Positions 42,069 to 52,986 of a stretch of 64,000 nt of DNA are shown here, piece by piece (within the stretch, counting starts at the first letter, position 1; each line of letters opens with the position of its first letter). This stretch comes from JAMXLO01 sp035569235. GTDB lineage: Bacteria > Pseudomonadota > Alphaproteobacteria > Acetobacterales > Acetobacteraceae. Where the stretch lies: positions 22,379 through 86,378 of the forward strand of contig DATMND010000422.1 in the NCBI GenBank assembly GCA_035569235.1, read 5' to 3'. The notes under the pieces were generated by a model that worked only from the letters and a program-made list of their open reading frames with translations, did no database searches and was not told the DNA's origin. A program made the translations under genes and the position numbers.

Positions 42069-43151
42069 ATGATGAGCAAGTGTCATTCCGACACCACAGT
42101 TTTAGGCCGCGACCTCCGGCCGATCGACCTGGGCGGTGGCGTCAGAATCGTCACACCGGTGATCCTGGCGCCGATGTCCGGTGTCTCGGACCTGCCGTTC
42201 CGCCGGCTCACGAAGCAGTTGGGTGCCGGCATGGTGGTCTCGGAAATGATCGCCTCCTGGGCAATGATCCGGGAGAATCAGAAGACATTGGCGATGGCCG
42301 AGATGGACGGGTGCGGTGGCATCAGCGCGCTCCAGTTGGCCGGCTGTGAACCCACGGCGATGGCCGAAGCGGCGCGGCTTGCGGTGGATCGCGGCGCCGA
42401 CCTGATCGACATCAATTTCGGCTGCCCGGTGAAAAAAGTGGCGGTCGGACAGCTGGCCGGTTCGGCGCTGATGCGCGACGAGGCTTCGGCTGCCGCCATC
42501 CTCGATGCAACGGTCAGGGCGGTGAACGTGCCGGTTACCCTGAAGATGCGCATGGGCTGGGACCACGCCAGCCTGAACGCGCCATGCCTGGCCCGAATCG
42601 CCCAGGACTGCGGAATCCGCATGGTCACGGTGCACGGGCGAACCCGCCAGCAGTTCTATACCGGCATGGCGGATTGGGACTTTATCGGTGAGGTGAAGAA
42701 CGCGGTCGATATACCTGTGATTGCAAATGGCGACATCCTGACCGAAGACGACGCGGTGGAAGCCCTGCGCCGGTCGGGTGCGGACGGCGTGATGATCGGC
42801 CGCGGCTGTTATGGCCGCCCCTGGTTCCTCGCGCAGGTTGCGCATTTCCTGCGCACCGGCAGCCGTCTGACCGAACCGCCGCTGGCGATGCAGAAAGACA
42901 TATTGACAAACCATTATCATGCGATCCTGGAGCACTTCGGCGACCACGCCGGGGTCCGTCTGGCGCGCAAGCACGTATCCTGGTACTCGCGTGGCCTCCC
43001 TGGTTCGGCGGAATTCCGGGCGGCGATGAACCGGCTGTCCGATGCCGCATCGGTCCTGCAACTGATCGATGCGTTCTACGGCCGGCTGGTCGCGCGCGGC
43101 GTCACCCGAGCGCCGCCCGCACGCGACGACGTATTGGCCGAGGCGGCATGA
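42069..43151 (+). CDS. dusB: tRNA-dihydrouridine synthase DusB
   Basis: 360 aa flavoenzyme that reduces specific uridines in tRNA using NADPH. Markers are LAPMSGVSDLPFRRL near residue 35, the catalytic Cys in DINFGCPVKKVAVGQLAGSA, KMRMGWDHAS, VHGRTRQQFYTG and NGDILTEDDAVEALRRSGAD. Historically called nifR3, it precedes ntrB in many alphaproteobacteria, as here, with a 4-bp overlap (ATGA) to ntrB. It is the first gene of the nitrogen-control operon. Confidence 0.95.
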   Translation: MMSKCHSDTTVLGRDLRPIDLGGGVRIVTPVILAPMSGVSDLPFRRLTKQLGAGMVVSEMIASWAMIRENQKTLAMAEMDGCGGISALQLAGCEPTAMAEAARLAVDRGADLIDINFGCPVKKVAVGQLAGSALMRDEASAAAILDATVRAVNVPVTLKMRMGWDHASLNAPCLARIAQDCGIRMVTVHGRTRQQFYTGMADWDFIGEVKNAVDIPVIANGDILTEDDAVEALRRSGADGVMIGRGCYGRPWFLAQVAHFLRTGSRLTEPPLAMQKDILTNHYHAILEHFGDHAGVRLARKHVSWYSRGLPGSAEFRAAMNRLSDAASVLQLIDAFYGRLVARGVTRAPPARDDVLAEAA

Positions 43152-44287
43152 GCCGCTCCGTCACCCGCGTGGCGCTGGCCCTCCTGGATCGGAAACGGGC
43201 ACCCGACGCGGCGCATATTCTCAGCGCGCTGCCGGTGCCTGTCGTGTTGCTCGACCCTGAAGACCGGTTTCGCTACGTCAATCATGCTGCGGAGCAGTTC
43301 CTCGGCATTTCGACGTCAGGGCTGGCACAGCTTCGGCTGCGCGATCTGGTTCCCGAGGACAACCCCTTGTTCCTGCTGGTCCAGCAGGTTCGCCAGAGCG
43401 ATGCCACCGTATCGGATCACGACCTGAACCTGGAAAGCCCCCGACTGAACAAGCGGGGCATCACCGTGCAGGGTTCGTCGCTGCCCGAGGAGCCCGGAGC
43501 GGTGCTGTTGGTGCTCCAGGACGCATCGGCAGCCCGTGCGCTCGACCGGCAGCTTGCGTTCCGCGGCGCTGCCCGCAGCGTAACCGGGATGGCGGCCATC
43601 CTCGCACATGAGGTGAAGAACCCGCTCTCAGGCATTCGCGGTGCGGCGCAATTGCTTGAGACCAGCGTGGATGCCCAGGATCGCGAGCTTGCCGTTCTGA
43701 TCCGTGACGAGGCTGACCGGATTCGTGGGCTGGTCGATCGCATGGATATCTTCGGCGAAAAGCCTATCGCGCGGACCGCGGTGAACATCCATCGGGTGCT
43801 CGAACACGTGCGGAAGTTGGCGCAGTCGGGTTTCGCACCGCATGTCCGCTTCCAGGAGGTATATGATCCGTCCTTGCCGCCGGTGTGGGGCAATCGCGAC
43901 CAACTCGTGCAGGTTATGCTGAACCTCGTGAAGAACGCCGCCGAAGCAGTAAGCCCGGAAAACCAATCCAAGCCGGAGATCACATTGATGACCGGTTTCC
44001 AGCACGGCATGCGTCTCGCCGTTCCGGGCAGCACGACGCGGCTCGATCTGCCGCTTCTGGTCACCGTTCGCGACAACGGCCCGGGCATTCCCGAAGACAT
44101 CCGACCGCATCTGTTCGAGCCCTTTGTCTCGTCGAAGGCCGCGGGCAGCGGGCTTGGCCTGGCATTGGTGGCGAAGATCATGGGCGACCATGGCGGGCTG
44201 ATCGAGGTGAACAGCCGGCCGGGACGCACGGAGTTCCGCCTGCATCTGCCGGTGGTGACAGACGAGGAGGCCGACATCGGCGCCTGA
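43148..44287 (+). CDS. ntrB: nitrogen regulation sensor kinase NtrB
   Basis: 379 aa cytoplasmic kinase. The N-terminal PAS domain (residues ~20-120, PVPVVLLDPEDRFRYVNHAA) is followed by the HisKA box AILAHEVKNPLSGIRGAAQL, with the phospho-His in AHEVKNPL. The HATPase domain carries the N box LNLVKNAAEA and G boxes DNGPGIPEDI and GSGLGLAL. Under nitrogen limitation it phosphorylates NtrC; PII controls it. It overlaps dusB and is followed 20 bp later by ntrC. Confidence 0.95.
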   Translation: MSRSVTRVALALLDRKRAPDAAHILSALPVPVVLLDPEDRFRYVNHAAEQFLGISTSGLAQLRLRDLVPEDNPLFLLVQQVRQSDATVSDHDLNLESPRLNKRGITVQGSSLPEEPGAVLLVLQDASAARALDRQLAFRGAARSVTGMAAILAHEVKNPLSGIRGAAQLLETSVDAQDRELAVLIRDEADRIRGLVDRMDIFGEKPIARTAVNIHRVLEHVRKLAQSGFAPHVRFQEVYDPSLPPVWGNRDQLVQVMLNLVKNAAEAVSPENQSKPEITLMTGFQHGMRLAVPGSTTRLDLPLLVTVRDNGPGIPEDIRPHLFEPFVSSKAAGSGLGLALVAKIMGDHGGLIEVNSRPGRTEFRLHLPVVTDEEADIGA

Positions 44288-44307
44288 CCGATGGCGAAAG
44301 AAATCGC

Positions 44308-45752
<1,445 letters not shown>

Positions 45753-45756
<4 letters not shown>

Positions 45757-48047
45757 ATATCGCTCCGCCACCCGGGTCGCTGCGACCCGAACACCAGGGA
45801 CAGCCGCAACCCGGCGCAACCCCCGGGGCTACGACCGGCGCCGAAGTCGAGGCGGAGAGCCCGGCACGCACGCTGCTGGCACGCATCGCCAACGTTATGC
45901 TCGGCAAGGCGTTTACCCTTGTGCTGGCTACGCTTGCGTTCGGTATCGGACTAGCCACGTTCGTCTTCCTCGCGCGGGGCTCACCATTCGGCCTGAAGCC
46001 GGGCGTGAGCGTCGGCCTCGTCCTTGGAAATCTATCGGCGGTGCTGCTGCTCGGCGCAGTACTGGCGGCGCGTCTGACCCGTGTCTGGGTCGAGCGCCGG
46101 CGCGGTTCCGCCGGTTCGCGCCTGCATGTCCGGCTGGTCCTGCTGTTTGGTGGCGTGGCGGTGGCGCCCGCCATTGTGGTGGCCTGCTTCGCCGTCGCGT
46201 TCTTCCATTTTGGCATCCAGGCCTGGTTCAACGACCCGGTGCGCCAGGCGGTCAGCGAGTCGCTGCAGGTATCGCGCGGCTATCTTGAAGAGCACCGCAA
46301 CAACATCCGTTCGGTCGCGCTGGAGATGGCGAACGACCTGACGCGCGCTGGCCAGTTTCTGTCAGCCGATCCCTCGGTGTTCGCCGAAGTGCTGAGCGTT
46401 CAGACCACGCTGCGCGGGCTGACCGAGGCAATCATCTACGATCCGCTGACCGGGCAGGTGCTCGCCGCGGCAGGATTGTTCGCCGGCATGGGCGTGGAAT
46501 TGCCACCGACATCCATGACCATGCAGGCGCAGGGTGGCGACGTCGCCATACTGGCCGCGGGTGACGGCACGCGGGTACAGGCGGTGGTGCGGCTCGATTC
46601 GACGCCGCCGCTAATGCTGATGATCGGACGGCCAGTCGATCCGCAGATTCTTGAACACATGGAGCGCACCGAACAGGCGGTTGCCGAGTACCAGCGCCTC
46701 GACCAGAATCGCTCGTTGCTGCAGATCGCATTTGCCTGGATCTTCGCAATCGTCGCCTTGCTGGTGTTGATGGCCGCGGTGCTGATCGGCCTGGTGCTCG
46801 CCAACCAGATCGCGCGGCCGATCGGGCGGCTCATCCACGCGGCCGAGCGCGTGCGCGGCGGCGACCTGCACGTTCGCGTGGCGGAGGCGCAGACCGGCGA
46901 CGAGGTTGCCGGCCTGTCGCGTGCATTCAATCGGATGACCGGCCAGCTTGCCGCGCAGCGTGGCGAGCTTATGGATGCCTACAGCCAGATCGACGAGCGC
47001 CGGCGTTTCACCGAGACGGTGCTGTCGGGCGTCTCTGCCGGGGTGATCGGGTTGGACGCGTCCGGCCGGATAGAGTTGCCCAATCGTGCGGCGGACGAAC
47101 TGCTCGGCATCGATCTGCTGTCGGCGATCGGACGCGAGCTTGCCGAGGCGGTGCCAGAATTCGCCGACCTGCTGCATGAGGCGGCGGCATCGCCGGAACG
47201 GGCGCGGACTGCTGAAATCCAGCTTGGGCCGCCGACGCGACGGCGTACGCTGCTGGTGCGGATCGGCGCTGATCTGTCGGGCGGTCGCACCGATGGATTC
47301 GTCGTCACCTTCGACGACATCACCGAGCTGCAATCGGCCCAACGCAAGGCTGCCTGGGCTGATGTCGCACGTCGTATCGCACACGAGATCAAGAACCCGC
47401 TGACACCGATCCAGCTTGCCGCCGAACGACTGAAACGCCGCTTTGCACGCGAAATCACCTCCGATCCGGAGACTTTCACCCAATGTGCCGACACGATCGT
47501 TCGCCATGTCGGTGACATCGGCCGCATGGTGGACGAATTCTCTGCCTTCGCACGCATGCCGCAGCCGGTGATCAAGCCCGAGGATGTCGGCCGCGTCGCG
47601 CGGGAGGCGCTGGTGTTGCAGAAGGCCGCGCGGCCACAGATCTCATGGCGGACAGACATTCCGGAAAAAGGGCCGATGGTGCCGTGCGATCGGCGCATGC
47701 TGCTTCAGGCACTGACCAATCTGCTGCAGAATGCCGCCGATGCGGTCAGCATGCGTGAATACGCCTCGGGCCAACCTGCTGGCACGATCAGCCTCTCAGT
47801 GCAGTCGGGCGACAATGAGGTTCGCATCATCGTGACCGATGACGGCGTCGGATTGCCGCAGGAGGATCGTGCGCGGCTGACGGAACCCTACGTAACACAC
47901 AAGCCGAAGGGCACCGGGCTCGGCCTCGCGATCGTCAAGAAAATCATGGAAGATCATGGCGGACGGTTGACATTGGACGACAGGCTCGATGGCCCGGGAG
48001 CAGTGGCCGTGCTCGTTCTGCCAACGAAGGTGTCGGATGGCGCATGA
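45753..48047 (+). CDS. ntrY: nitrogen regulation transmembrane sensor kinase NtrY
   Basis: 764 aa from a GTG overlapping the ntrC stop. It has N-terminal spans (AFTLVLATLAFGIGLATFVF; VLGNLSAVLLLGAVLAARLT; LLFGGVAVAPAIVVACFAVA) and an extracytoplasmic sensor segment. A further span (FAWIFAIVALLVLMAAVLIG) leads to a HAMP domain and then a PAS domain. The HisKA box is RRIAHEIKNPLTPIQLAAER, followed by HATPase (NAADAVS, GTGLGLAIVKKIMEDHGG). NtrY signals to NtrX and can cross-talk with NtrC; the ligand is unknown. Confidence 0.95.
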
Positions 48048-49428
48048 CATCCTGATCGTCGACGACGAACCCGATATTTGTCTGCTGATCGACGGCGTTC
48101 TGCGCGATGAAGGTTATGACACGCGCTCCGCCGGCGATTCGGACGCCGCGATTGCCGCATTCCGCCTTCGCCGCCCTTCGCTGGTCATCCTGGATGTCTG
48201 GTTGCAGGGCTCGCGGCTCGATGGGCTGGGGCTGCTGCAATCGTTCCACAGCGAGGAGCCGCACGTGCCGGTGGTCATGATCTCCGGCCACGGGACGATC
48301 GAAACCGCGGTCGCGGCGATCCTGCAGGGCGCTTACGACTTCATCGAGAAGCCGTTCAAGTCGGACCGTCTGCTGCTGGTCGTGCGCCGCGCGCTGGAAG
48401 CGGCCGCGTTGGCGCGGGAGAACGCGGAACTACGGCTGCGCGCCGGTCCGGAAAGCACCCTGATCGGTGAGAGCCCGCCCATCAGTTTGCTGCGTGCGGG
48501 CGTCGAGCGGGTCGCGCCGACCGGATCGCGTGTGCTGATCAGCGGCCCGGCCGGTTCCGGCAAAGAGGTGGTGGCGCGGATGATCCATGCGCGCTCCCGC
48601 CGCGCGGACGGGCCGTTCATTGCGCTCAACTGCGCAACGCTCAATCCGTCGCGCTTCGAGGAGGAACTGTTCGGACTGGAGGCCGGCAGCGATCCGATCA
48701 CCCACCCGCGCCGCGCGGGCGTGCTAGAGCGCGCGCACGGCGGCACGCTGCTGTTGGACGAAGTCTCCGACATGCCGCTGGAAACCCAGGGCAAGATCGT
48801 CCGCGCGTTGCAGGATTCGACATTCGAACGGCTCGGCGGGTCGGCGCGTGTGAAGGTGGATGTGCGCGTGCTTTCGACGACGAACAAGGACCTGCAATCG
48901 GAGATCAGCGCCGGCCGGTTCCGCGAAGACCTGTATTACCGGCTGTCGGTGGTACCGCTGAAGGTGCCGGCGTTGAAGGATCGGCGGGAGGACGTGCCGC
49001 AACTTGCGTTGCACTTCATCGAGCGGTCGGCCGAGAACGCCGGAATGCAGGTGCGCGAGCTTTCGGCCGACGCGCTGACCGCGCTGCAGGCGTATGACTG
49101 GCCGGGCAATGTGCGGCAGTTGCGCAACCTGATGGACTGGCTGCTGATCATGGCGCCTGGCGGGTCCCATGATCCGATCCGCGCCGACATGCTGCCGCCC
49201 GAGATCGGGTCGAATGCGCCCGCGCTGCTCAACATCGATCCGACCGCCGACATCATGGGTTTGCCGCTGCGCGAGGCGCGCGATCTGTTCGAGACGCAAT
49301 ATCTACAGGCGCAGTTGCTGCGCTTCGGCGGCAACATTTCCCGGACTGCGCAGTTTGTCGGCATGGAGCGCAGCGCGTTGCACCGCAAGCTGAAGCAGCT
49401 TGGGGTAAATTCCGACGAGAAGGTCTAG
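48037..49428 (+). CDS. ntrX: response regulator NtrX
   Basis: 463 aa from ATG 48037, overlapping ntrY by 11 bp. Receiver motif LVILDVWLQGSRLDGLGLLQ holds the phospho-Asp; the AAA+ Walker A is GPAGSGKE and Walker B is GTLLLDEVSDMP. The GAFTGA loop is replaced after EEELFGLEAG by SDPITHPRR. That loss is normal for alphaproteobacterial NtrX and implies sigma54-independent action. A Fis-type HTH ends the protein (NISRTAQFVGMERSALHRKL). A palindromic repeat begins four bases after the stop and may end the operon transcript. Confidence 0.95.
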   Translation: MAHDILIVDDEPDICLLIDGVLRDEGYDTRSAGDSDAAIAAFRLRRPSLVILDVWLQGSRLDGLGLLQSFHSEEPHVPVVMISGHGTIETAVAAILQGAYDFIEKPFKSDRLLLVVRRALEAAALARENAELRLRAGPESTLIGESPPISLLRAGVERVAPTGSRVLISGPAGSGKEVVARMIHARSRRADGPFIALNCATLNPSRFEEELFGLEAGSDPITHPRRAGVLERAHGGTLLLDEVSDMPLETQGKIVRALQDSTFERLGGSARVKVDVRVLSTTNKDLQSEISAGRFREDLYYRLSVVPLKVPALKDRREDVPQLALHFIERSAENAGMQVRELSADALTALQAYDWPGNVRQLRNLMDWLLIMAPGGSHDPIRADMLPPEIGSNAPALLNIDPTADIMGLPLREARDLFETQYLQAQLLRFGGNISRTAQFVGMERSALHRKLKQLGVNSDEKV

Positions 49429-49431
49429 CCG

Positions 49432-49517
49432 CGTCATGGTGGGCGAAGGCCCGCCATCCACGTCTGTGCCGATCGCAGCAAGGTAAGACGTGGATGCCGA
49501 CCTCCGTCGGCATGACG
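49432..49517. repeat. palindromic repeat, GTCATGGYSGG family, after ntrX
   Basis: GTCATGGTGGGCGAAGGCC with CCCGCCATCCACGTCT, then the inverse AAGACGTGGATGCCGACCTC ending GTCGGCATGAC. It can fold into one long or two short hairpins between ntrX and the transaminase gene. Confidence 0.75.
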
Positions 49518-49601
49518 GGGCGGCGGACGGCAGCGGTTGCGACGACGTTGCAGGACGGTATGCTCGCCGGCGCAACAGTATTCTCGTCGGGACGGAATGG
49601 C

Positions 49602-50471
49602 ATGAGCCGCATCGCCTACGTCAATGGTCGCTATCTGCCCCAGCGTGAAGCCGCGGTGAATATCGAGGATCGCGGCTATCAATTCGCGGACGGCATTTAC
49701 GAGGTGGTGCACCTCTACCAAGGACGGTTCATCGACGAGGACCTGCATCTCGACCGGCTGGAGCGCTCGCTGCAAGCGATCAGCTTGCCGGAACCGATGA
49801 GCCGGGCAGCGCTGCGCCACGTGCTCTATGAGGTGGCGCGGCGCAATCGGGTGTGCGAGGGCCTGCTGTACATGCAGATCACGCGCGGCGTGGCGCGCCG
49901 CGACCACGCCTTTCCGTCAAAGCCGGTGCCGCCGTCGGTGGTGGTGACAATCCGCCGCATTCCGCCGTATCCGACCGATATTGCGACGTGGACGGCGAGC
50001 GCAGTCACCTATCCGGACCAGCGCTGGGCGCGCTGCGACATCAAGACCATCGCGCTGCTGCCAAATGTGCTGGCGCGCCAGGCCGCGAAGGAGAAGGGCG
50101 CGCTGGAGGCGATCCTGTTGGATGCCACCGGCATGGTGACGGAAGGCGCCGCAACGAGCTTCTGGATCGTGGACAAAAATGGTGTGCTTCGCACCCGGCA
50201 TCTGGACCACGCTATCCTGCCTGGTTGCACGCGCGACGCATTGCTGGCGCTGATACGCGATGAGAACGTGGCGTTCTCGGAGACGCAATTCAGCGAACAG
50301 GACATGCGCGACGCGCGCGAGGCGTTCATCACCAGTGCGACCAGCTTCGTGAAGCCGATCGTGCGGATCGACGACAGGCCGGTCGGCAACGGCGATGTCG
50401 GTCCGGTGACGCGGCGTCTGTTCGATGCGTTCGCCCGTCACGTGAAGGGAGGATTGCGGAACGCGGCGTAG
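49602..50471 (+). CDS. dat: D-amino-acid transaminase (class IV aminotransferase)
   Basis: 289 aa PLP fold-type IV enzyme that interconverts D-amino acids and 2-oxoacids, often to supply D-Glu or D-Ala for peptidoglycan. The PLP lysine is K148 in CDIKTIALLPNVLARQAAKE. Early motif is INRGYQF-type IEDRGYQFADGIYEV, and EAILLDATGMVTEGAATSFW is the phosphate-binding part. Gene order ntrX-dat is common in alphaproteobacteria (normally followed by hfq, which is absent here). ATG 49602 is the family start. Confidence 0.92.
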   Translation: MSRIAYVNGRYLPQREAAVNIEDRGYQFADGIYEVVHLYQGRFIDEDLHLDRLERSLQAISLPEPMSRAALRHVLYEVARRNRVCEGLLYMQITRGVARRDHAFPSKPVPPSVVVTIRRIPPYPTDIATWTASAVTYPDQRWARCDIKTIALLPNVLARQAAKEKGALEAILLDATGMVTEGAATSFWIVDKNGVLRTRHLDHAILPGCTRDALLALIRDENVAFSETQFSEQDMRDAREAFITSATSFVKPIVRIDDRPVGNGDVGPVTRRLFDAFARHVKGGLRNAA

Positions 50472-50481
50472 CGGCCGGGAT

Positions 50482-51654
50482 TCAAAACAGCCGCTTGGTC
50501 GCGATCCTCGCACCTTCCGCCATCGCCGCCAGCTTCGCCCAGACCACATCTTCCGCGACGCGCCCACGCCCGGCTGACGTGTCGAAACCGCAGTCGGTGC
50601 CAGCCTGCACACGGCGCGGATCGCCCACCACGCGCACCACCTGCTCGATGCGGTCTGCCACCACTTCGGGATGCTCGACGAAATTGGTCAGCGGATCGAC
50701 CACGCCGGCGACGATGACCTGGTCATCGGCGAGCGGCAGGTCCTTCAGGCAGCGATACTCGTGCGCGTGTCGCGGATTGGCGAAGGGCAACACGAAGCCA
50801 CCCACCTTGGCCTGCCTGATCGCCGGCAGGATCTCCGGCAGCGCGACGTCGCAGTCGTGCGGACCCTCGTAGTTGCCCCAGCAGGCGTGCAGGCGCACGC
50901 GGTCGCGCGGGATATTTGTGAGCGCTCGGTTGATCGTTGCAACCACGCGCTCGACGAAATCGACGAACTCGGCGAGCGGCCGGTCCTGATAGGAGAGGTG
51001 CCGTTCCATCGCCAGGTCCGGCGCGTCGATCTGCAACAGGAAGCCGTGCGCCACGATCGTCTCGTACTCCACCTGCAACGCGCGTCCGAGCGCGTCCAGA
51101 TAGGCATCCTCGGTGTCGTACCAGGCATTGCGCATCGCGGCGGCGATGATGCCGGGCGAGGGCGCGGTCATGAACGGTTCTGCGAAACCGCCCTGCGCGG
51201 CGTCCAGGGCGGCGCGGAAATCCGTGCATTCGGCTTCCACCATGGCGCGGTCCAGGTAGAGCACCTCGCCCACGGCCTCGGGCACGCCGCCGGTGTTGCT
51301 GACCGACTGATTGACAGCGTCATGCGCTGCCTTCCAGGCGCTGAATGCCGGGTAGTGCGCGACATCGGCGAACACCCGGCGCGCCCAACCGCCGCCGAAC
51401 CCGCTCATGCGATGGCGGACATAGAGGAAAAAGGCCTCGCGCTGTTGCTCGCCGTTGTTGCCTAAGTCCACGCCGGCGGCGATCTGCTTCGCAACTACAT
51501 TGCGCACCGCCGCTTTGCCAACAGTGTCCAGCAGCGCGGGATCGACGGGATCGCCGCGCGAACGTTGGACATAGAGCGCGGTCAGTTCGGCCGGCCGCGG
51601 CAGGCTGCCGGTATGCGTGGTCAGGATGCGGTCCTGGCTGGTGAGCATCGTCAT
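50482..51654 (-). CDS. cobalamin-independent methionine synthase (MetE C-terminal)-like protein
   Basis: 390 aa. The fold resembles the catalytic half of MetE: RILTTHTGSLPRP at the N-terminus and the zinc region in RVRLHACWGNYEGPHDCDVA. LADDQVIVAGVVDPLTNFVE and AGTDCGFDTSAGRGRVAEDV complete the pattern. It lacks the N-terminal MetE domain, so it belongs to the short MetE-like group of uncertain substrate (methyl transfer to a thiol is likely). GGGAGGGA precedes ATG 51654; the next ATG at 51648 has better spacing and may be the real start. Confidence 0.87.
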   Translation of the reverse strand: MTMLTSQDRILTTHTGSLPRPAELTALYVQRSRGDPVDPALLDTVGKAAVRNVVAKQIAAGVDLGNNGEQQREAFFLYVRHRMSGFGGGWARRVFADVAHYPAFSAWKAAHDAVNQSVSNTGGVPEAVGEVLYLDRAMVEAECTDFRAALDAAQGGFAEPFMTAPSPGIIAAAMRNAWYDTEDAYLDALGRALQVEYETIVAHGFLLQIDAPDLAMERHLSYQDRPLAEFVDFVERVVATINRALTNIPRDRVRLHACWGNYEGPHDCDVALPEILPAIRQAKVGGFVLPFANPRHAHEYRCLKDLPLADDQVIVAGVVDPLTNFVEHPEVVADRIEQVVRVVGDPRRVQAGTDCGFDTSAGRGRVAEDVVWAKLAAMAEGARIATKRLF

Positions 51655-51678
51655 TTCCCTCCCGGTTGCGCGACGGAA

Positions 51679-51827
51679 GCAAGCAAGGTTCCACACGGAG
51701 ATCACCGAGAGTCCAGCAAGAGCCACCGAGGAGAATTACTGGCGCTTCGCGCAAAAGCGCACCCATTGTATCCTCGGTGGCCCTCGGTGTGCCTTCCTCG
51801 GTGGACTCGGTGTGGAACCTTCCTTGC
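51679..51827. repeat. dispersed inverted-repeat element, complete copy
   Basis: About 149 bp. The left arm is GCAAGCAAGGTTCCACACGG with ATCACCGAGAGTCC and AGCCACCGAGG. The right arm CTCGGTGGACTCGGTGTGG with AACCTTCCTTGC is its inverse. It fills the gap between the MetE-like and PLP-enzyme genes. Closest relative in the window is 41867-42019. Confidence 0.75.
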
Positions 51828-51837
51828 TGTCGCCGGT

Positions 51838-52848
51838 CTAGCTTCCATTCGCCTGTTCAAACACGCCGGCGTAGCCGAACAGCCCAACCGCGCCGCCGGT
51901 GTGCAGGAACACCACCGTCTCGCCCTTGCGGATTTCGCGCTTGCGGATCAGATCGATCAGCCCGGCCATCGCCTTGCCGGAATACACCGGGTCGAGCAGC
52001 ACGCCCTCCAGCCGCGCCAGCATCAGCACCGCCTCGATCATGCCCGGCGTCGGCTGGCCGTAACCAGGGCCGACGTAGTCGCAGTTCGCCGCGACCGCTG
52101 AGCGCGCAATCCCGCCCCGCATGCCCACATAGTCGGCGGTGGCTTCGGCCAGGCGGTGCACATTCGCCTCCTGTGGGTCCTTCGGCAGCCGGACGCCAAT
52201 CCCGAGCACCGGAACCCCGGCGTTCGCGCCTTCGAGGCCCGCGACCAGGCCTGCCTGCGTCCCAGCGCTGCCGGTGGCGGTCACCACGCGGTCGATCGTC
52301 AGGCCCATCTCATCGACCTGCTGCATCAATTCCTGCGCGCACGAGACATAGCCCAGCGCGCCGACCCGGTTGGAGCCGCCGCCCGGAATTACATACGGCT
52401 TCTCGCCCGCTTCCCGCAGTGCCGCACCCTTCGCCTCGATCGCGGCATTCATGTCCGTCCCGCCGGGCCGGTACTCGATCGCCGTGTCGAACAGCCGATC
52501 GAGCAGTACGTTGCCGCTGTTCAGGTAGTCGCGGTCGTTGGTGTCGATCCGGTGTTCCAGCAATGCGGTGCATTTCATGCCGAACCGCCTCGCCACGGCG
52601 GCGGTCTGGCGCACGTGGTTGGACTGCACGGCGCCCTGCGTCACCAAGTGGTCGGCGCCCTGCGCCTTCGCCTCACCGACGAGGAACTCCAACTTCCGGA
52701 CCTTGTTGCCCCCTGAGGCGACCACCGTGCAGTCGTCGCGCTTGATCCAGATTTCTGGTCCGCCGAGGTGGCTGGTCAGGTTCTCCAGTTTCTCCAGCGG
52801 CGTGGGGGTGGGGAACAGGCGGACACGGGGAAAACGGGCGAGATGCAT
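51838..52848 (-). CDS. D-cysteine desulfhydrase / ACC deaminase family PLP enzyme
   Basis: 336 aa, fold type II. The PLP lysine is in VVASGGNKVRKLEFLVGEAK and the conserved QGAVQSNHVRQTAAVARRFG follows. GATGSAGTQAG-type VTATGSAGTQAGLVAGLEGA is the phosphate cup, and DPVYSGKAMAGLIDLIRKRE with FLHTGGAVGLFGYAGVFEQA closes the protein. Sequence fits D-cysteine desulfhydrase better than true ACC deaminase, but the two cannot be separated with certainty by eye. AGGAGATTT precedes ATG 52848. Confidence 0.9.
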   Translation of the reverse strand: MHLARFPRVRLFPTPTPLEKLENLTSHLGGPEIWIKRDDCTVVASGGNKVRKLEFLVGEAKAQGADHLVTQGAVQSNHVRQTAAVARRFGMKCTALLEHRIDTNDRDYLNSGNVLLDRLFDTAIEYRPGGTDMNAAIEAKGAALREAGEKPYVIPGGGSNRVGALGYVSCAQELMQQVDEMGLTIDRVVTATGSAGTQAGLVAGLEGANAGVPVLGIGVRLPKDPQEANVHRLAEATADYVGMRGGIARSAVAANCDYVGPGYGQPTPGMIEAVLMLARLEGVLLDPVYSGKAMAGLIDLIRKREIRKGETVVFLHTGGAVGLFGYAGVFEQANGS

Positions 52849-52986
52849 GAAATCTCCTGCCAACAGCGCGGGTCGGCTGTAATGTCCTGCATCCAGCCGC
52901 GTCGGACAATGCACGGGGGCCGGGTCACGGTGACAAAGGGCACGGACAGCCCCAAATCAGTTTTGCTTGGGTTGGTGGAGAGATAC

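Noticed and set aside
48640..48720. Loss of the GAFTGA loop in NtrX as a possible defect
   Set aside because: This is the normal state of alphaproteobacterial NtrX, not a mutation of this strain.
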